DNA of 21,538 nucleotides from a virus, in IMG/VR virus record IMGVR_UViG_3300046011_000144, positions 1-21,538 of that record, one strand, 5' to 3'. The first letter of the stretch is position 1. Every line of letters starts with the position of its first letter. A model generated the notes under the pieces. That model was given only the letters and a program-made list of their open reading frames with translations. It was not told the DNA's origin and did not search any database. Shown here in pieces: positions 7,997 through 15,636 of the stretch. A program made the position numbers and the translations under genes.

Positions 7997-8439
7997 TACT
8001 CTCTACTCCTCACTTTGGCGACAGCACTGGCAAGGTGTTCCCCAGCCCTTCCTTGGACAGTCTGATAGACGTAGTAGCCATCCCGTGTCCAGTTAGCACC
8101 ACCAAATTCAACAGCTTTGTTGTGTGGCGATCTGTTATTGATGTAGATTTTAGTAGCACCAGCAGGCAATGCAGCAATATCCGAGTAGAGTTGCTCAAGG
8201 GCTTCTACTTGTTTTGCCCCAGTATCTTGACCACGAGGCTTATTCTCAGAGGTTCTAGACCGACCAGCACCAGAAGTTGTGGTAATGCTGTGGGAAGTCA
8301 CATACGCCCCAGTATCAACAGGCGATCTGGATACAAGGTCACGAGCCATGTTGCCCAGAAACTCACTTCGAACTTCATCAAGTTTCTCTTCTACGGACCT
8401 GAGGATTTGAGTGACGCTTCTTTGTACATTTTGAGCCAT
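7996..8439 (-). CDS. HK97 gp10-like neck/tail completion protein
   Basis: A 147-residue protein. The N-terminal helix (SVEEKLDEVRSEFLGNMARDLVSRSPVDTGAYVTSHSI) has the hallmark 'V..SPVDTGA....' of HK97 gp10-like minor structural proteins. The C-terminal part has KIYINNRSPHNKAVEFGG, also typical (NN...YA..VEfG). These proteins sit at the neck or tail completion ring. The start ATG at 8439 is one base after the upstream stop, with GGGAG close before it. Flanking stopper-like and terminator-like genes agree with this role. Confidence 0.87.
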   Translation of the reverse strand: MAQNVQRSVTQILRSVEEKLDEVRSEFLGNMARDLVSRSPVDTGAYVTSHSITTTSGAGRSRTSENKPRGQDTGAKQVEALEQLYSDIAALPAGATKIYINNRSPHNKAVEFGGANWTRDGYYVYQTVQGRAGEHLASAVAKVRSRE

Positions 8440-8440
8440 G

Positions 8441-8827
8441 TTACTCCCTCACTTGTAGCAAGTAGCACATAGTCCCACTACCAGACTTAATCTCCATCAC
8501 CTTGACAATGTTCACTGTGTCGCCAAGGCCAATGATCTGGTCTGTGGCATCAGGTTCAGGAGTGGCAGACCCATTGGTGAGTTTATTGTCGAGGACTACC
8601 CGACGATCACCACGAAGGATAGACTCTCCGTCAACCATGTCTGGCGTATAGTCGTAGAAATAGCCCCGTAGAGCGTAGTCTGTGTTTGTGGTGGTCACAG
8701 TACCCGTGGCATCACTATACGCACTGGCGGCTCTCTTTCGAAGCGTGAGGGCTATGCCATGCTCTCTAATCATCTGTCGCAGAGTGTAGGGGTCAAACGC
8801 CATTGGGTTCATCGGGGATGTAACCAT
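8441..8827 (-). CDS. Head closure/stopper-like protein
   Basis: A 128-residue protein from ATG 8827, which has GAGG 6 bases upstream. ATG 8803, giving MAFDPYTLRQMIREHG, is an alternative that looks closer to the usual N-terminus of such proteins. The first helix is LRQMIREHGIALTLRKR. A beta-rich body follows with YALRGYFYDYTPDMVDGESILRGDRRVVL and GLGDTVNIVKVMEIKSG, a pattern shared by phage head-tail joining or stopper proteins that have an SH3-like barrel. It follows the adaptor gene and precedes the gp10-like gene, the usual order. The product should plug or extend the connector after DNA packaging. The assignment rests mainly on order and fold pattern. Confidence 0.72.
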   Translation of the reverse strand: MVTSPMNPMAFDPYTLRQMIREHGIALTLRKRAASAYSDATGTVTTTNTDYALRGYFYDYTPDMVDGESILRGDRRVVLDNKLTNGSATPEPDATDQIIGLGDTVNIVKVMEIKSGSGTMCYLLQVRE

Positions 8828-9266
8828 CACCCGCCTCTACGTTATCGAATTGTGTAATGCTGAAAGCAGGCTTGACACGATCCGGGTCTTGGTTAGCAAC
8901 TTCCATCTGAGACGATGAATAACCACCACCAAAGACGCCAAGGGCTTTACCAGAAGTCTTCTTACCCTGTGCTTCAACCTGTGCAGCCAGTTGCTGATAC
9001 TGTTGAGCGCGAGTAGAGTACTTGGCACTCAAAGCCCCATCAAGGGTAGTGTCAACCATACGGCTGAACTTAGCAGCGATAGTACGGCAAACCCAAGCAG
9101 CAGCATAGTAGATGTTGTTATTAGCTTGAGCCAAGCCAAATGTAATCTCTTCGTTCTGAACCAATTGGTCAGAAGTGTCTGTGTCACCAACAAGCAGACG
9201 GACGCTGTTTAGACGACCAGACGATGTGGTTGTATTCAAGTCAGCAGCGGAATAACTCCAAGCCAT
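8793..9266 (-). CDS. Head-tail connector/adaptor protein
   Basis: A 157-residue protein. The segment NSVRLLVGDTDTSDQLVQNEEITFGLAQANNN matches the classical opening of phage head-tail adaptors (HK97 gp6/SPP1 gp15-like), followed by helices AAAWVCRTIAAKFSRMVDTTLDG and YSTRAQQYQQLAAQVEAQ. The C-terminal 50 residues are Gly/Ser-rich and probably flexible. It should bind under the portal as a ring. The ATG at 9266 has GAGGG 8 bases upstream. The 3' end overlaps the next gene by 35 bases from ATG 8827, or 11 bases if that gene starts at 8803. Confidence 0.88.
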   Translation of the reverse strand: MAWSYSAADLNTTTSSGRLNSVRLLVGDTDTSDQLVQNEEITFGLAQANNNIYYAAAWVCRTIAAKFSRMVDTTLDGALSAKYSTRAQQYQQLAAQVEAQGKKTSGKALGVFGGGYSSSQMEVANQDPDRVKPAFSITQFDNVEAGDGYIPDEPNGV

Positions 9267-9281
9267 CTGGTCGCCCTCTTA

Positions 9282-9698
9282 TTATTCAAACAATTCCCTA
9301 TGAGTATCACGCCAGAACTTAATCCTGCGAACTTGTGTCTCAACGTCCTTCGGGACTTTAGGGCATTTCTTTTCTCGAAACTCTTTTGCAGTTTTAGCTT
9401 TCTCCTGAAACCTCTCATTGAGTTTATCAATGTAAGAGTGGAGTTCTGCAAGGGTCATGCCGTCAAGGTTCTTGTTGAACACATCGGCAAGGACTTCTTT
9501 TTCATCTTCAGTATCATTAGGATCGTGATAGAAGAAGTCTTGATTGAACAGGGTGAGGATTTTCTGAGAACTTTCAGTACCCCTCCAATCGTAGTATTCT
9601 CCCCTCTCTCGCCACCTTTCACCAAGATGCACTCTTTGTTTGACATAGAGCCTTCTTGTAGGGTCGAAAGAGTGGGAGAGAAAATAAGTCGGGATCAT
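9282..9698 (-). CDS. Hypothetical structural-region protein
   Basis: I do not recognise a family with confidence. The 138-residue protein is rich in charged and aromatic residues. It opens with MIPTYFLSHSFDPTRRLYVK and contains GERWRERGEYYDWRGTESSQ, then an acidic middle (HDPNDTEDEKEVL). A long amphipathic helical half follows, with LHSYIDKLNERFQEKAKTAKEFREKK and a basic QVRRIKFWRDTHRE. No membrane segment or signal peptide is seen. It lies between the major capsid gene and the head-tail adaptor, with GGGGAG 5 bases before the ATG, so it is probably translated with the head genes. A head-completion or accessory role is possible only by position. Confidence 0.75.
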   Translation of the reverse strand: MIPTYFLSHSFDPTRRLYVKQRVHLGERWRERGEYYDWRGTESSQKILTLFNQDFFYHDPNDTEDEKEVLADVFNKNLDGMTLAELHSYIDKLNERFQEKAKTAKEFREKKCPKVPKDVETQVRRIKFWRDTHRELFE

Positions 9699-9717
9699 TC
9701 TCTCTCCCCTTTCTTAA

Positions 9718-10725
9718 TTAGGCGATAACGCTGTCGATGACTGCACCGAGGTCAGCCGAAACAACCTTGTGGTCGTAGGCCAAGTTGGCTTCCAGCACTT
9801 CGGCAACACCGTCGATAGCCAGATAGTCGCCACGATACGACTTGATCGTGATGCCGTGGCCCGAAGCATTTTCCAGATCGTCCCAAGTGAAGGTGTAACC
9901 AGCCGAGGGGATCATCAGGCCCGAAGAACGCGGACGGTAGTAGAAAGCAGCCAGCTTGCCACCAATGAAAGCGTTCGATTCGGTCAGACCTTCGGCAGCG
10001 GTGTTCTTCACCGTCTCCATGACCATGAATTCTTCCACACCGAAGATTTCAGCCAGTTTGGCATCCGTCACCAGAGCGGTGTTCGTCACGGTAGCGCCAC
10101 CATTCAGGCGGGCAAGGATCGTGGGGTGGTTGACCAGAATGTCACGAACTTCTTTACCGACAACCATGACGTTGGGCTTGAAGCCGCCCGACTTGAGTTG
10201 CACGGTACGCATGATGTTGGTAACGTCTTGGATCGGGGTCGAGGTCGAGTAGTTCGACCACTGGATGACCTGAACCGAAGAGGGCGACGAAGCAACGCCA
10301 TCCCAGTCCGTACCCCAGACACCGCCCTTGAAGTAGGTATCAGCCCACTTGATTTCGCGGTCAATCAGGAGTTGGTGGGTCAGCATCTGAGCGCCAGCAG
10401 CGCGGACATCCAGTGCTGCATCTTCGTTAGCCAGCGTCTCGAAGTCAAAGTCGGTTGCCAGCGAGAACACGTCAGCCGAGTAGGTGTCCTGCGACAGCGT
10501 CATGCCTACACGGGGAGCCTGAGTGCGCGGAGCGCGGGCCTGCACCTGACCAGTGCGATTGAAGTCGGCACGGTTGTAGATGTAGTACTTGTCAGTCTTC
10601 TTCGACACGCCAACTTTCGGGAACACACGGTCAGCAATAAAGCCATTAGCGTCTTGCAGGAAAGCAATCGTCAGGTTGGTAAGCGGTGCGTCAATATGAA
10701 CGCTGCTAGGGGTCAACATAGCCAT
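9718..10725 (-). CDS. Major capsid protein
   Basis: A 335-residue protein. The N-terminal region PLTNLTIAFLQDANGFIADRVFPKVGVSKKTDKYYIYNRADFNR is a pattern I recognise from a large family of phage major capsid proteins with HK97-type fold. It continues with DTYSADVFSLATDFDFETLAN and LLIDREIKWADTYFKGGVWGTDWDG. Later segments PNVMVVGKEVRDILVNHP and KLAEIFGVEEFMV fit the P and A domains. There is no obvious N-terminal delta domain, so scaffolding probably comes from the separate gene at 11150-11968. Codon usage is clearly more C/G-ended than in neighbours, consistent with high expression. AAGGA lies about 10 bases before the ATG. The decoration gene lies immediately upstream. Confidence 0.95.
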   Translation of the reverse strand: MAMLTPSSVHIDAPLTNLTIAFLQDANGFIADRVFPKVGVSKKTDKYYIYNRADFNRTGQVQARAPRTQAPRVGMTLSQDTYSADVFSLATDFDFETLANEDAALDVRAAGAQMLTHQLLIDREIKWADTYFKGGVWGTDWDGVASSPSSVQVIQWSNYSTSTPIQDVTNIMRTVQLKSGGFKPNVMVVGKEVRDILVNHPTILARLNGGATVTNTALVTDAKLAEIFGVEEFMVMETVKNTAAEGLTESNAFIGGKLAAFYYRPRSSGLMIPSAGYTFTWDDLENASGHGITIKSYRGDYLAIDGVAEVLEANLAYDHKVVSADLGAVIDSVIA

Positions 10726-10760
10726 TTTTGGTAATCCTTTATTAAACTATTCAGATGCTA

Positions 10761-11135
10761 TTAGGTGGAGGGAACAGCGGTTTCAGCACGCGACAGTTCG
10801 ACCGTGATGATCTGATTGTCAACGCCAGCTTCAAGAGCATAGCCGAGGATCACGTCGCCAGCACCAGCAGCAACAGCTTCACCAGCCGAGTCCGAAGCAA
10901 CAGCAGCGCCACGAGTGATGTTGCCAGCAGCCTTAACAGTCACACGACCATCGTAAGCAACCGTAACAGCCTGACCAGCGCCAGTGGCAGCGTTCAGAGC
11001 CACACCACAAGCACGAGCGCCATCGCCGCAGGGATCAATTTGACCGTCCGAAGCGGGGCCAGCAACAAAGGTGAATTGAGAGATGACAGCGCCCGAAATG
11101 GAGGTGCGGGTCTGCATGTTTTCCGTAAATGCCAT
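10761..11135 (-). CDS. Capsid decoration/stabilisation protein (DUF2190-like)
   Basis: A 124-residue, small-residue-rich beta protein. The segment AVTVAYDGRVTVKAAGNITRGAAVASDSAGEAV....GDVILGYALEAG is the typical 'G.v.v.a..aI..G..l..d..G.......G....G.al' pattern of DUF2190-like phage capsid decoration proteins, which bind the outer capsid surface. A strong AAGGAG lies 8 bases before ATG 11135. Codon use is C/G-ended as in the capsid gene, and it directly precedes that gene, as decoration proteins such as lambda gpD do. Two Cys residues near 36 and 43 (CGDGARAC) could bind metal or form a disulfide; this is speculation. Confidence 0.83.
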   Translation of the reverse strand: MAFTENMQTRTSISGAVISQFTFVAGPASDGQIDPCGDGARACGVALNAATGAGQAVTVAYDGRVTVKAAGNITRGAAVASDSAGEAVAAGAGDVILGYALEAGVDNQIITVELSRAETAVPST

Positions 11136-11149
11136 AATAGAGGCTCCTT

Positions 11150-11968
11150 TTACTTTTTGTAGGTTTCAAGCACGAGGGCGCGACCCTGTGCGGTTTTGAT
11201 GACAGCAGCATACGCTTTGTGGAAGTCTTTCTCTTTCTTCTCGTCCTGATAAGCCTTCACGATATCGTTTAGCTTCTCAGTCGGAGATTTCAGATCATTA
11301 GCTGCATCAGTTTTGCCGACTTCTTCATAGATGCCTGCAAAGGCAGCGTCAGCGGAACGAAGGAGTGCAAGCAGTTCTTCGTCTTGCCCAATCGACTTCA
11401 ACAGTTTACCACGCTCATCAGCAGTTCCCTTGAAATTGGGGAGAACCTCATCGGCGCGTTTACGGAGTTCTTCGACTTCGAGAGCCTTTTGAACATCTTC
11501 TAGTTTTTTCAGGATCGGTGCGGGGATAGCCGACTTGGCAATCATCTCACCTTCAACTTCGATCATCTCTTCGGCAGGCTTTGCCTTCTCGACAGCAGCT
11601 ACTTCAAGATCAGCGACTTTGCCTTTGAGAGTTTCGATCTCTTCCAGAAGCATCTTGTTGACTTCTTCAAGTTCAAGGGCTTCATTCTTCCAAGACTTAC
11701 GAGCAGGCTTCTTTTCGCCCATCATGTCGTCTTCCATCATTTCTTCTTCGTCGTCTTCCATGTCGTCCATCTTGTCGGACTTCATTTCTTCCATGTAACC
11801 CTTTTCGGTTTCAGTCTCTTCAACCGTGTCGAGTTTTTCGACTTCTTCGTTTTCCATGTGTTCCCCTTCCGGGCTGCGCTTGAACAGTGCGACCTTAGCG
11901 AGTGGGTCATCGCCCATATCGACCAAGGAAACCTCTTCAAGTTCCAAGTTTACGAGTTCGGTGGGCAT
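11150..11968 (-). CDS. Scaffold-like prohead core protein
   Basis: A 272-residue, highly charged protein. Residues 4-31 (ELVNLELEEVSLVDMGDDPL then KVALFKR) match the strand that normally follows, or ends, phage prohead protease domains ('EVSLVD.gAnp.A....Kr'). Residues 55-88 are an extreme Met/Asp/Glu tract. A coiled coil (about 95-128) follows, and the rest is helical with a Lys-rich C-terminal end (ALVLETYKK). This composition and its place between protease and capsid genes fit a scaffold that is degraded by the protease during maturation. Its ATG overlaps the HNH gene stop as TAATG, with AAGGAG 8 bases upstream. The start motif suggests an ancestral link to the protease gene, now separated from it by the HNH gene. 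Confidence 0.8.
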   Translation of the reverse strand: MPTELVNLELEEVSLVDMGDDPLAKVALFKRSPEGEHMENEEVEKLDTVEETETEKGYMEEMKSDKMDDMEDDEEEMMEDDMMGEKKPARKSWKNEALELEEVNKMLLEEIETLKGKVADLEVAAVEKAKPAEEMIEVEGEMIAKSAIPAPILKKLEDVQKALEVEELRKRADEVLPNFKGTADERGKLLKSIGQDEELLALLRSADAAFAGIYEEVGKTDAANDLKSPTEKLNDIVKAYQDEKKEKDFHKAYAAVIKTAQGRALVLETYKK

Positions 11969-12465
11969 TACACCATCTCCTTCAAAGTTAATCTGTTACC
12001 CTTAGACATGTTCAAGTCCGCAGGAAGAATTTGTAAGTTCCACGGGACATGTAAACCACAAACGTCTTTGCCATTTAGAGGGACTATGTGGTCAACTTGA
12101 TAATTTTCACCCGTGATTGCCCTCAAATCCCTAGCAAGCCAATAGATTTGTTCAATCTCTTTGCTGTAGCCAGACAGAGTTGCGCGTCTTTGTTTTGACC
12201 TTCTGGCAGAATTATAAGACAAAACTTTGTCGTAGTTAGATGCAATCCAATTTTTGGAGGCTGCTAACTTTTTGGGACGATTATTTTTCGCCCAAGTTTT
12301 GTTATACTCTCTCATTTCGTCTTTTCTGTTGGCTCTTTGGAGCTTTTGTGAAACAGAGTCACAAACTTTGCAATGTGACCTAACCCCAAACTTACCCTGT
12401 TTACTTTTACTAAACTGGTAAATTGGTTTTTCGACAGAACATTTATTGCAAGTTTTAGTCTGCAT
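11968..12465 (-). CDS. HNH endonuclease with zinc-ribbon N-terminus
   Basis: A 165-residue protein from ATG 12465; the longer frame to 12549 only adds sequence inside the protease gene. Cys 6, 9, 32 and 35 (CNKC...CKVC) form a zinc-ribbon-like site, followed by a Lys/Arg-rich helical linker. The HNH core is at 123-157: QVDHIVPLNGKDVCGLHV, then WNLQILPADLN..KGNR. D125-H126 is the catalytic pair, N143 and the N152/K155/N157 helix complete the finger. It is likely a free-standing homing-type nuclease; a packaging-associated HNH is the alternative. It overlaps the protease stop by 11 bases (ATGCAGACTAA) and the scaffold ATG by one base (TAATG), so it fits exactly between them. Its A/T-richer, Lys-rich coding style differs from the neighbours, suggesting transfer. 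Confidence 0.93.
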   Translation of the reverse strand: MQTKTCNKCSVEKPIYQFSKSKQGKFGVRSHCKVCDSVSQKLQRANRKDEMREYNKTWAKNNRPKKLAASKNWIASNYDKVLSYNSARRSKQRRATLSGYSKEIEQIYWLARDLRAITGENYQVDHIVPLNGKDVCGLHVPWNLQILPADLNMSKGNRLTLKEMV

Positions 12466-13582
12466 TTTCACTAAACTCTTTAAGAGCGCGGCCACCAATA
12501 CTAAACGCAGCCAGTTTACCGCTTTTAACATCTTGCCACACTTGGTCATCGTAGACCTTGATAGCGACTAGCCAGCCTTCGCGGTCAGACTGGATACCCA
12601 ATGCCTTGGCAATCTCGTTAGTCAAGGGCATGGAATGGACAACTTCCCCGATCTTACCACCACTGTGCATAGCCTTGGCGGTTCTCATGGAAAGCATAAA
12701 ATTGGTTGCAGCCTTTGCGATCTGGTCAGGGCGAATAAACTCTTCGCTGTGATCTAGGCTGATTTCACCGTTGACAGTTGAGACGTAAGCCCAACCAAAG
12801 GCAAGACGCTCTTCATCAAGTTGCTTGACGATCTGACCTTCAACGGAAACTTTGGTCAACTCTGAGACAGAGGTTCCGCTTTCCCACATGCGACAAGACC
12901 AGTAACGGGCTGAGGTTTTATCGGTGGCCGTGTCACAAGAATGGCGGGAACGGAAGTTAGCACGAGCATCTGGATCGTCCCTTCGGATTTCCATGTTTGG
13001 GTCGCCAAAGGTGACTTTCTTTACTTTGTCACCATCTTTGACGTAGACACCAAACTTCTTGGTGGAGCCAGCCGGGAGACGGAAAGGCTTGTCAAGTTCG
13101 ACTTCTCGACCCTGATGCACAGCTTTTTCCACAGTCTTAGAGGCCATCGGATGATTTTCTGGCAACAGGTCTGTGTCATGCTTCCCAGAGCGGAACTTGC
13201 CATTTCGGATAGCCCGAAGGAAGTTGTTGACACGGGCCATAGCCCACTGTTCAGGGGAAGTGACGTTAGGGCGGACACTCTGAGGGTTAGTGCGATAAGC
13301 ACCGACACCACGATCATAAACTTGGCGAAGGGTTTCAGCAGTAACTCTGCCTTTGTCGCCATACTTTTCGTTGTGTTCTGTGGCCTTCTGACGAAGTGTG
13401 TCCATATTGACTTTTTCGACAGCCTGTTTAGCCTGTGACCACGCACCAGCAAAAGCACGGCTTTCAGTCATACCGTCTTCGGTCATCATAGAGTTGAAGA
13501 CGTTACGGAAGACTGATTGCTGATGTGCAGACAGTTTACCACGAACTGCTTTCGGGAGGTCTTCATTGCTACTGTACGGCAT
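12455..13582 (-). CDS. Prohead protease, ChaB domain plus XkdF-type serine protease
   Basis: A 375-residue multidomain protein. Residues 1-55 form a ChaB-like domain (MPYSSNEDLPKAVRGKLSAHQ). Residues 75-145 carry a phage-typical VYDRGVGAYRTNPQSVRPNV...WAMARVNNFL segment. Residues 174-233 carry KKFGVYVKDG...KVTFGDPNMEIRRDDP..ANFRSRHSC..........ARYWSCRMW, a module common in phage protease polyproteins. Residues 258-368 are XkdF-like (LAFGWAYV....GEISLDHSEEFI....GWLVAIKV.D..VW.DVKSGKLAAFSIGGRA), with H306 and S361 as candidate catalytic residues. It should cleave scaffold and capsid precursors in the prohead. GAGG lies 4-5 bases before the ATG, and the start overlaps the previous stop by 14 bases. 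The protein ends soon after the FSIGG motif, where related proteins often continue with EVSLVD, which here is in a separate gene. Confidence 0.88.
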   Translation of the reverse strand: MPYSSNEDLPKAVRGKLSAHQQSVFRNVFNSMMTEDGMTESRAFAGAWSQAKQAVEKVNMDTLRQKATEHNEKYGDKGRVTAETLRQVYDRGVGAYRTNPQSVRPNVTSPEQWAMARVNNFLRAIRNGKFRSGKHDTDLLPENHPMASKTVEKAVHQGREVELDKPFRLPAGSTKKFGVYVKDGDKVKKVTFGDPNMEIRRDDPDARANFRSRHSCDTATDKTSARYWSCRMWESGTSVSELTKVSVEGQIVKQLDEERLAFGWAYVSTVNGEISLDHSEEFIRPDQIAKAATNFMLSMRTAKAMHSGGKIGEVVHSMPLTNEIAKALGIQSDREGWLVAIKVYDDQVWQDVKSGKLAAFSIGGRALKEFSENAD

Positions 13583-14297
13583 TGTTCCTCACCAAAATCA
13601 TAGTAAAGTTTGTGGTAACTCGTGTGTTGTTAGTTTCAACCTGAGCGGCTTGTACATCAAGGTCTGTCTTTTCAGGCATTGCAACAGGGGCGTAGAAGTC
13701 GTACCTGTAAGTGTTTTCGTAGACTTCGCCAATATGAGCAATACGGAAACCTTGACCAAACGGTCGAATAAAGAAACGAACCTGAGCGTCTTCACCCTTC
13801 TGGACACTAAAGTTGCCAGTGATGATGTAAGCTGTATATCCAGCAGGTACTGTGTAAATGCCGTTAAGGGTTTGACCAATACCATTTTGGATAAGTCCAA
13901 TAGTGTTTCCGTTGGCAGTAAGCGTGACATTCCCAGCGTTGTTAGATGCACCGTTCTTATAGACAGCAGAGTTTACACGCTTAAACTGCACAGTGCCTGT
14001 GGTGGGAGTAAGACCGCGACAATCAATCTCTTCTGTAATTGGGTTGAAGTCTGCATCTAGACCACTTACCACAACAGACCCTGTGTCGGAGGCAGATGCA
14101 GAGACGACTGTGACGACCCTCACAGAGTCCCAGACGGACCAAGGGTACAATCCCCCAGCCGCCCAGACAGTCTCGTCACCACCAGAGTCAACGTCTGCAT
14201 TATACCCAGTGACATTGACAACAGAGTAGCCATCAAACTGACCTTGAGCGATGGAGAAGTAACTATCCCTAAGAGTGAGGTGTCCCCAATCAGCCAT
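13569..14297 (-). CDS. Virion structural protein, head-fibre-like
   Basis: A 242-residue protein from ATG 14297, which overlaps the portal stop (ATGGCTGA) and has GAAGG 9 bases upstream; ATG 14306 is an alternative. The sequence ETVWAAGGLYPWSVWDSVRVVTVVSASASDTGSVVVSGLDADFNPITEEIDCRGLTP has a 'W..GG.Y.WP......v.S..A.DT.....v..GLD..y....E....G' pattern frequent in virion structural proteins of environmental and cyanophage-type phages. It continues with VNLTANGN-like strands and IYTVPAGYTAYIITG, a jelly-roll-type signature. These are often described as head or capsid appendage proteins, but the exact place in the virion is not established. Its position between portal and protease, in a head module, agrees with a capsid location. 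Confidence 0.76.
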   Translation of the reverse strand: MADWGHLTLRDSYFSIAQGQFDGYSVVNVTGYNADVDSGGDETVWAAGGLYPWSVWDSVRVVTVVSASASDTGSVVVSGLDADFNPITEEIDCRGLTPTTGTVQFKRVNSAVYKNGASNNAGNVTLTANGNTIGLIQNGIGQTLNGIYTVPAGYTAYIITGNFSVQKGEDAQVRFFIRPFGQGFRIAHIGEVYENTYRYDFYAPVAMPEKTDLDVQAAQVETNNTRVTTNFTMILVRNNAVQ

Positions 14298-15636
14298 CTG
14301 TAGCATCCTTCACAGGTTTGTTAAGTTTTGCTTCATACTTGGAACTATCGAAATCAATCTCAGCAATTGACATAAGGTCAGTGACAACCTCAGTCTGATC
14401 TTGAAGTTCAATACCAGCGCCATTGATGTTACGCAGGAAGGAAGCAATTTCACGAAGATCGTGGGGAGCAACATCACCAGCAACAAGTTTAGGCATGGTG
14501 GACCAATCAAGGCCGTTCAACTGCCACAGACGTTCAACAAGTTGCTTATTCAGGACATCTACAATCGTGTTGATGTAGCTTTCGAGGCTTCTGAGGAAGA
14601 GGTCAGTCTTAGTCTTTGACAGAGCATAAGAACCGCTGCCACTACCAAGCATAAGAAACTCAGCCATAAGGCTACGAGCAATATCATGCTGGTAACGCTT
14701 AACAACAGGATCAATGTCGATGGAGCGAGAGCCATTTGCGGTAATCAACTCCACGTCCATGAGACGTTGGTTAGTAGGTTTGCCATCAGCATCTACATAC
14801 AGGTCTGAGGGAAGAAGGGCATAGCCTTGTTCGTTGTTCTTGAGGTCACGAAGGATACGCTCAAATTGGGTACGAAGTGCAGCCTGATCGGCAGTAGCAT
14901 CTGCACTCAGATACTCCGCAGGCATACGGCCAACAGGCACCCCATGAAGTTCTCGCTCAATAGCAATAGCTTCATATCCCTGAATCTTGTTGAGGTAAGT
15001 GTAAGAAACATAAGCGTTGCGAAGAACGGAGCGACCAGAGGGATCATTGTTGAGGCTCGTTGTGCGATAATACAGGGATTTTTCGACAGGGATCATCTTA
15101 GGGGGCTTGCCCCAAACAGCCTCTTGGTACATACCAAGAATTTCACCAGTGCTTTGGTCAACTTGGAAAGTCTCTACAGTCCAAGGTGCGCGGATAGCAA
15201 TCTTCTTTACACCGATACGACCATCTTCATGCTTAGAGTTTTTCTTAGGGGAGCGGGCATCACCAGCACGGACCTTGTAGATAACCTCGAACCACGAAAA
15301 GCCATAGGTCAGGTACGACAGGGCTTCTGAGATATGATCGTCAAGGCTGTGGTCCATGTCTTCAATGACAGATTTGAGGAAGACTGCACCTTCTTTAGCA
15401 GCTTCGCTGTCATCAGCAGGGACCACATCAACTTTGACATCACGAAGGGTCTGTTCCACAGCATACATGATCGAACCGACAATCGCGTTGTTATCACGCA
15501 TTTCCCGGTATTTTTGGATCGCCTTTTTGCCTTTGAGTTCTTGAAGAAACTCGTCAGCACGAATATCACCCGTGTAGGTGTTCTTACCATAAACGCCGAG
15601 TTCAATTTTAGCGGCGGTTTCTGAGAGTTTCTTCAT
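14290..15636 (-). CDS. Portal protein (Mu gp29/SPP1-like, DUF935 type)
   Basis: A 448-residue protein forming the dodecameric DNA channel. The N-terminal IQKYREMRDNNAIVGSIMYAVEQTLRDVKVDVVPADD is the conserved opening of this portal family. It continues with ISEALSYLTYGFSWFEVIYKVR, RAPWTVETFQVDQSTGEI, and VEKSLYYRTTSLNNDPSGRSVLRNAYVSYTYLNKIQGYEAIAIERELHGVPVGRMP. The clip and wing regions follow, ending in FLMLGSGSGSYALSKTKTDLFLRSLESYINTIVDVLNKQLVERLWQLNGLD, which is diagnostic of the family. GAAGAG lies 8 bases before ATG 15636. Length is usual for the family. It is separated from terL by a fibre-type gene and three small genes, less compact than the usual terL-portal pair. Confidence 0.95.
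   Translation of the reverse strand: MKKLSETAAKIELGVYGKNTYTGDIRADEFLQELKGKKAIQKYREMRDNNAIVGSIMYAVEQTLRDVKVDVVPADDSEAAKEGAVFLKSVIEDMDHSLDDHISEALSYLTYGFSWFEVIYKVRAGDARSPKKNSKHEDGRIGVKKIAIRAPWTVETFQVDQSTGEILGMYQEAVWGKPPKMIPVEKSLYYRTTSLNNDPSGRSVLRNAYVSYTYLNKIQGYEAIAIERELHGVPVGRMPAEYLSADATADQAALRTQFERILRDLKNNEQGYALLPSDLYVDADGKPTNQRLMDVELITANGSRSIDIDPVVKRYQHDIARSLMAEFLMLGSGSGSYALSKTKTDLFLRSLESYINTIVDVLNKQLVERLWQLNGLDWSTMPKLVAGDVAPHDLREIASFLRNINGAGIELQDQTEVVTDLMSIAEIDFDSSKYEAKLNKPVKDATDG

Noticed and set aside
9769-10734. 321-codon plus-strand open frame opposite the major capsid gene
   Set aside because: Same explanation: an antisense shadow of a gene with biased third positions.
11968-12465. Group I intron or intein carrying the HNH gene
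   Set aside because: The ORF fills the whole insert, leaving no space for an intron core. Intein-type splice ends are absent and the HNH frame differs from that of the flanking protease and scaffold.
12466-12549. Upstream in-frame extension of the HNH gene
   Set aside because: It lies inside the protease C-terminus and adds a hydrophobic non-family N-terminus; the zinc-ribbon begins right after the ATG at 12465.
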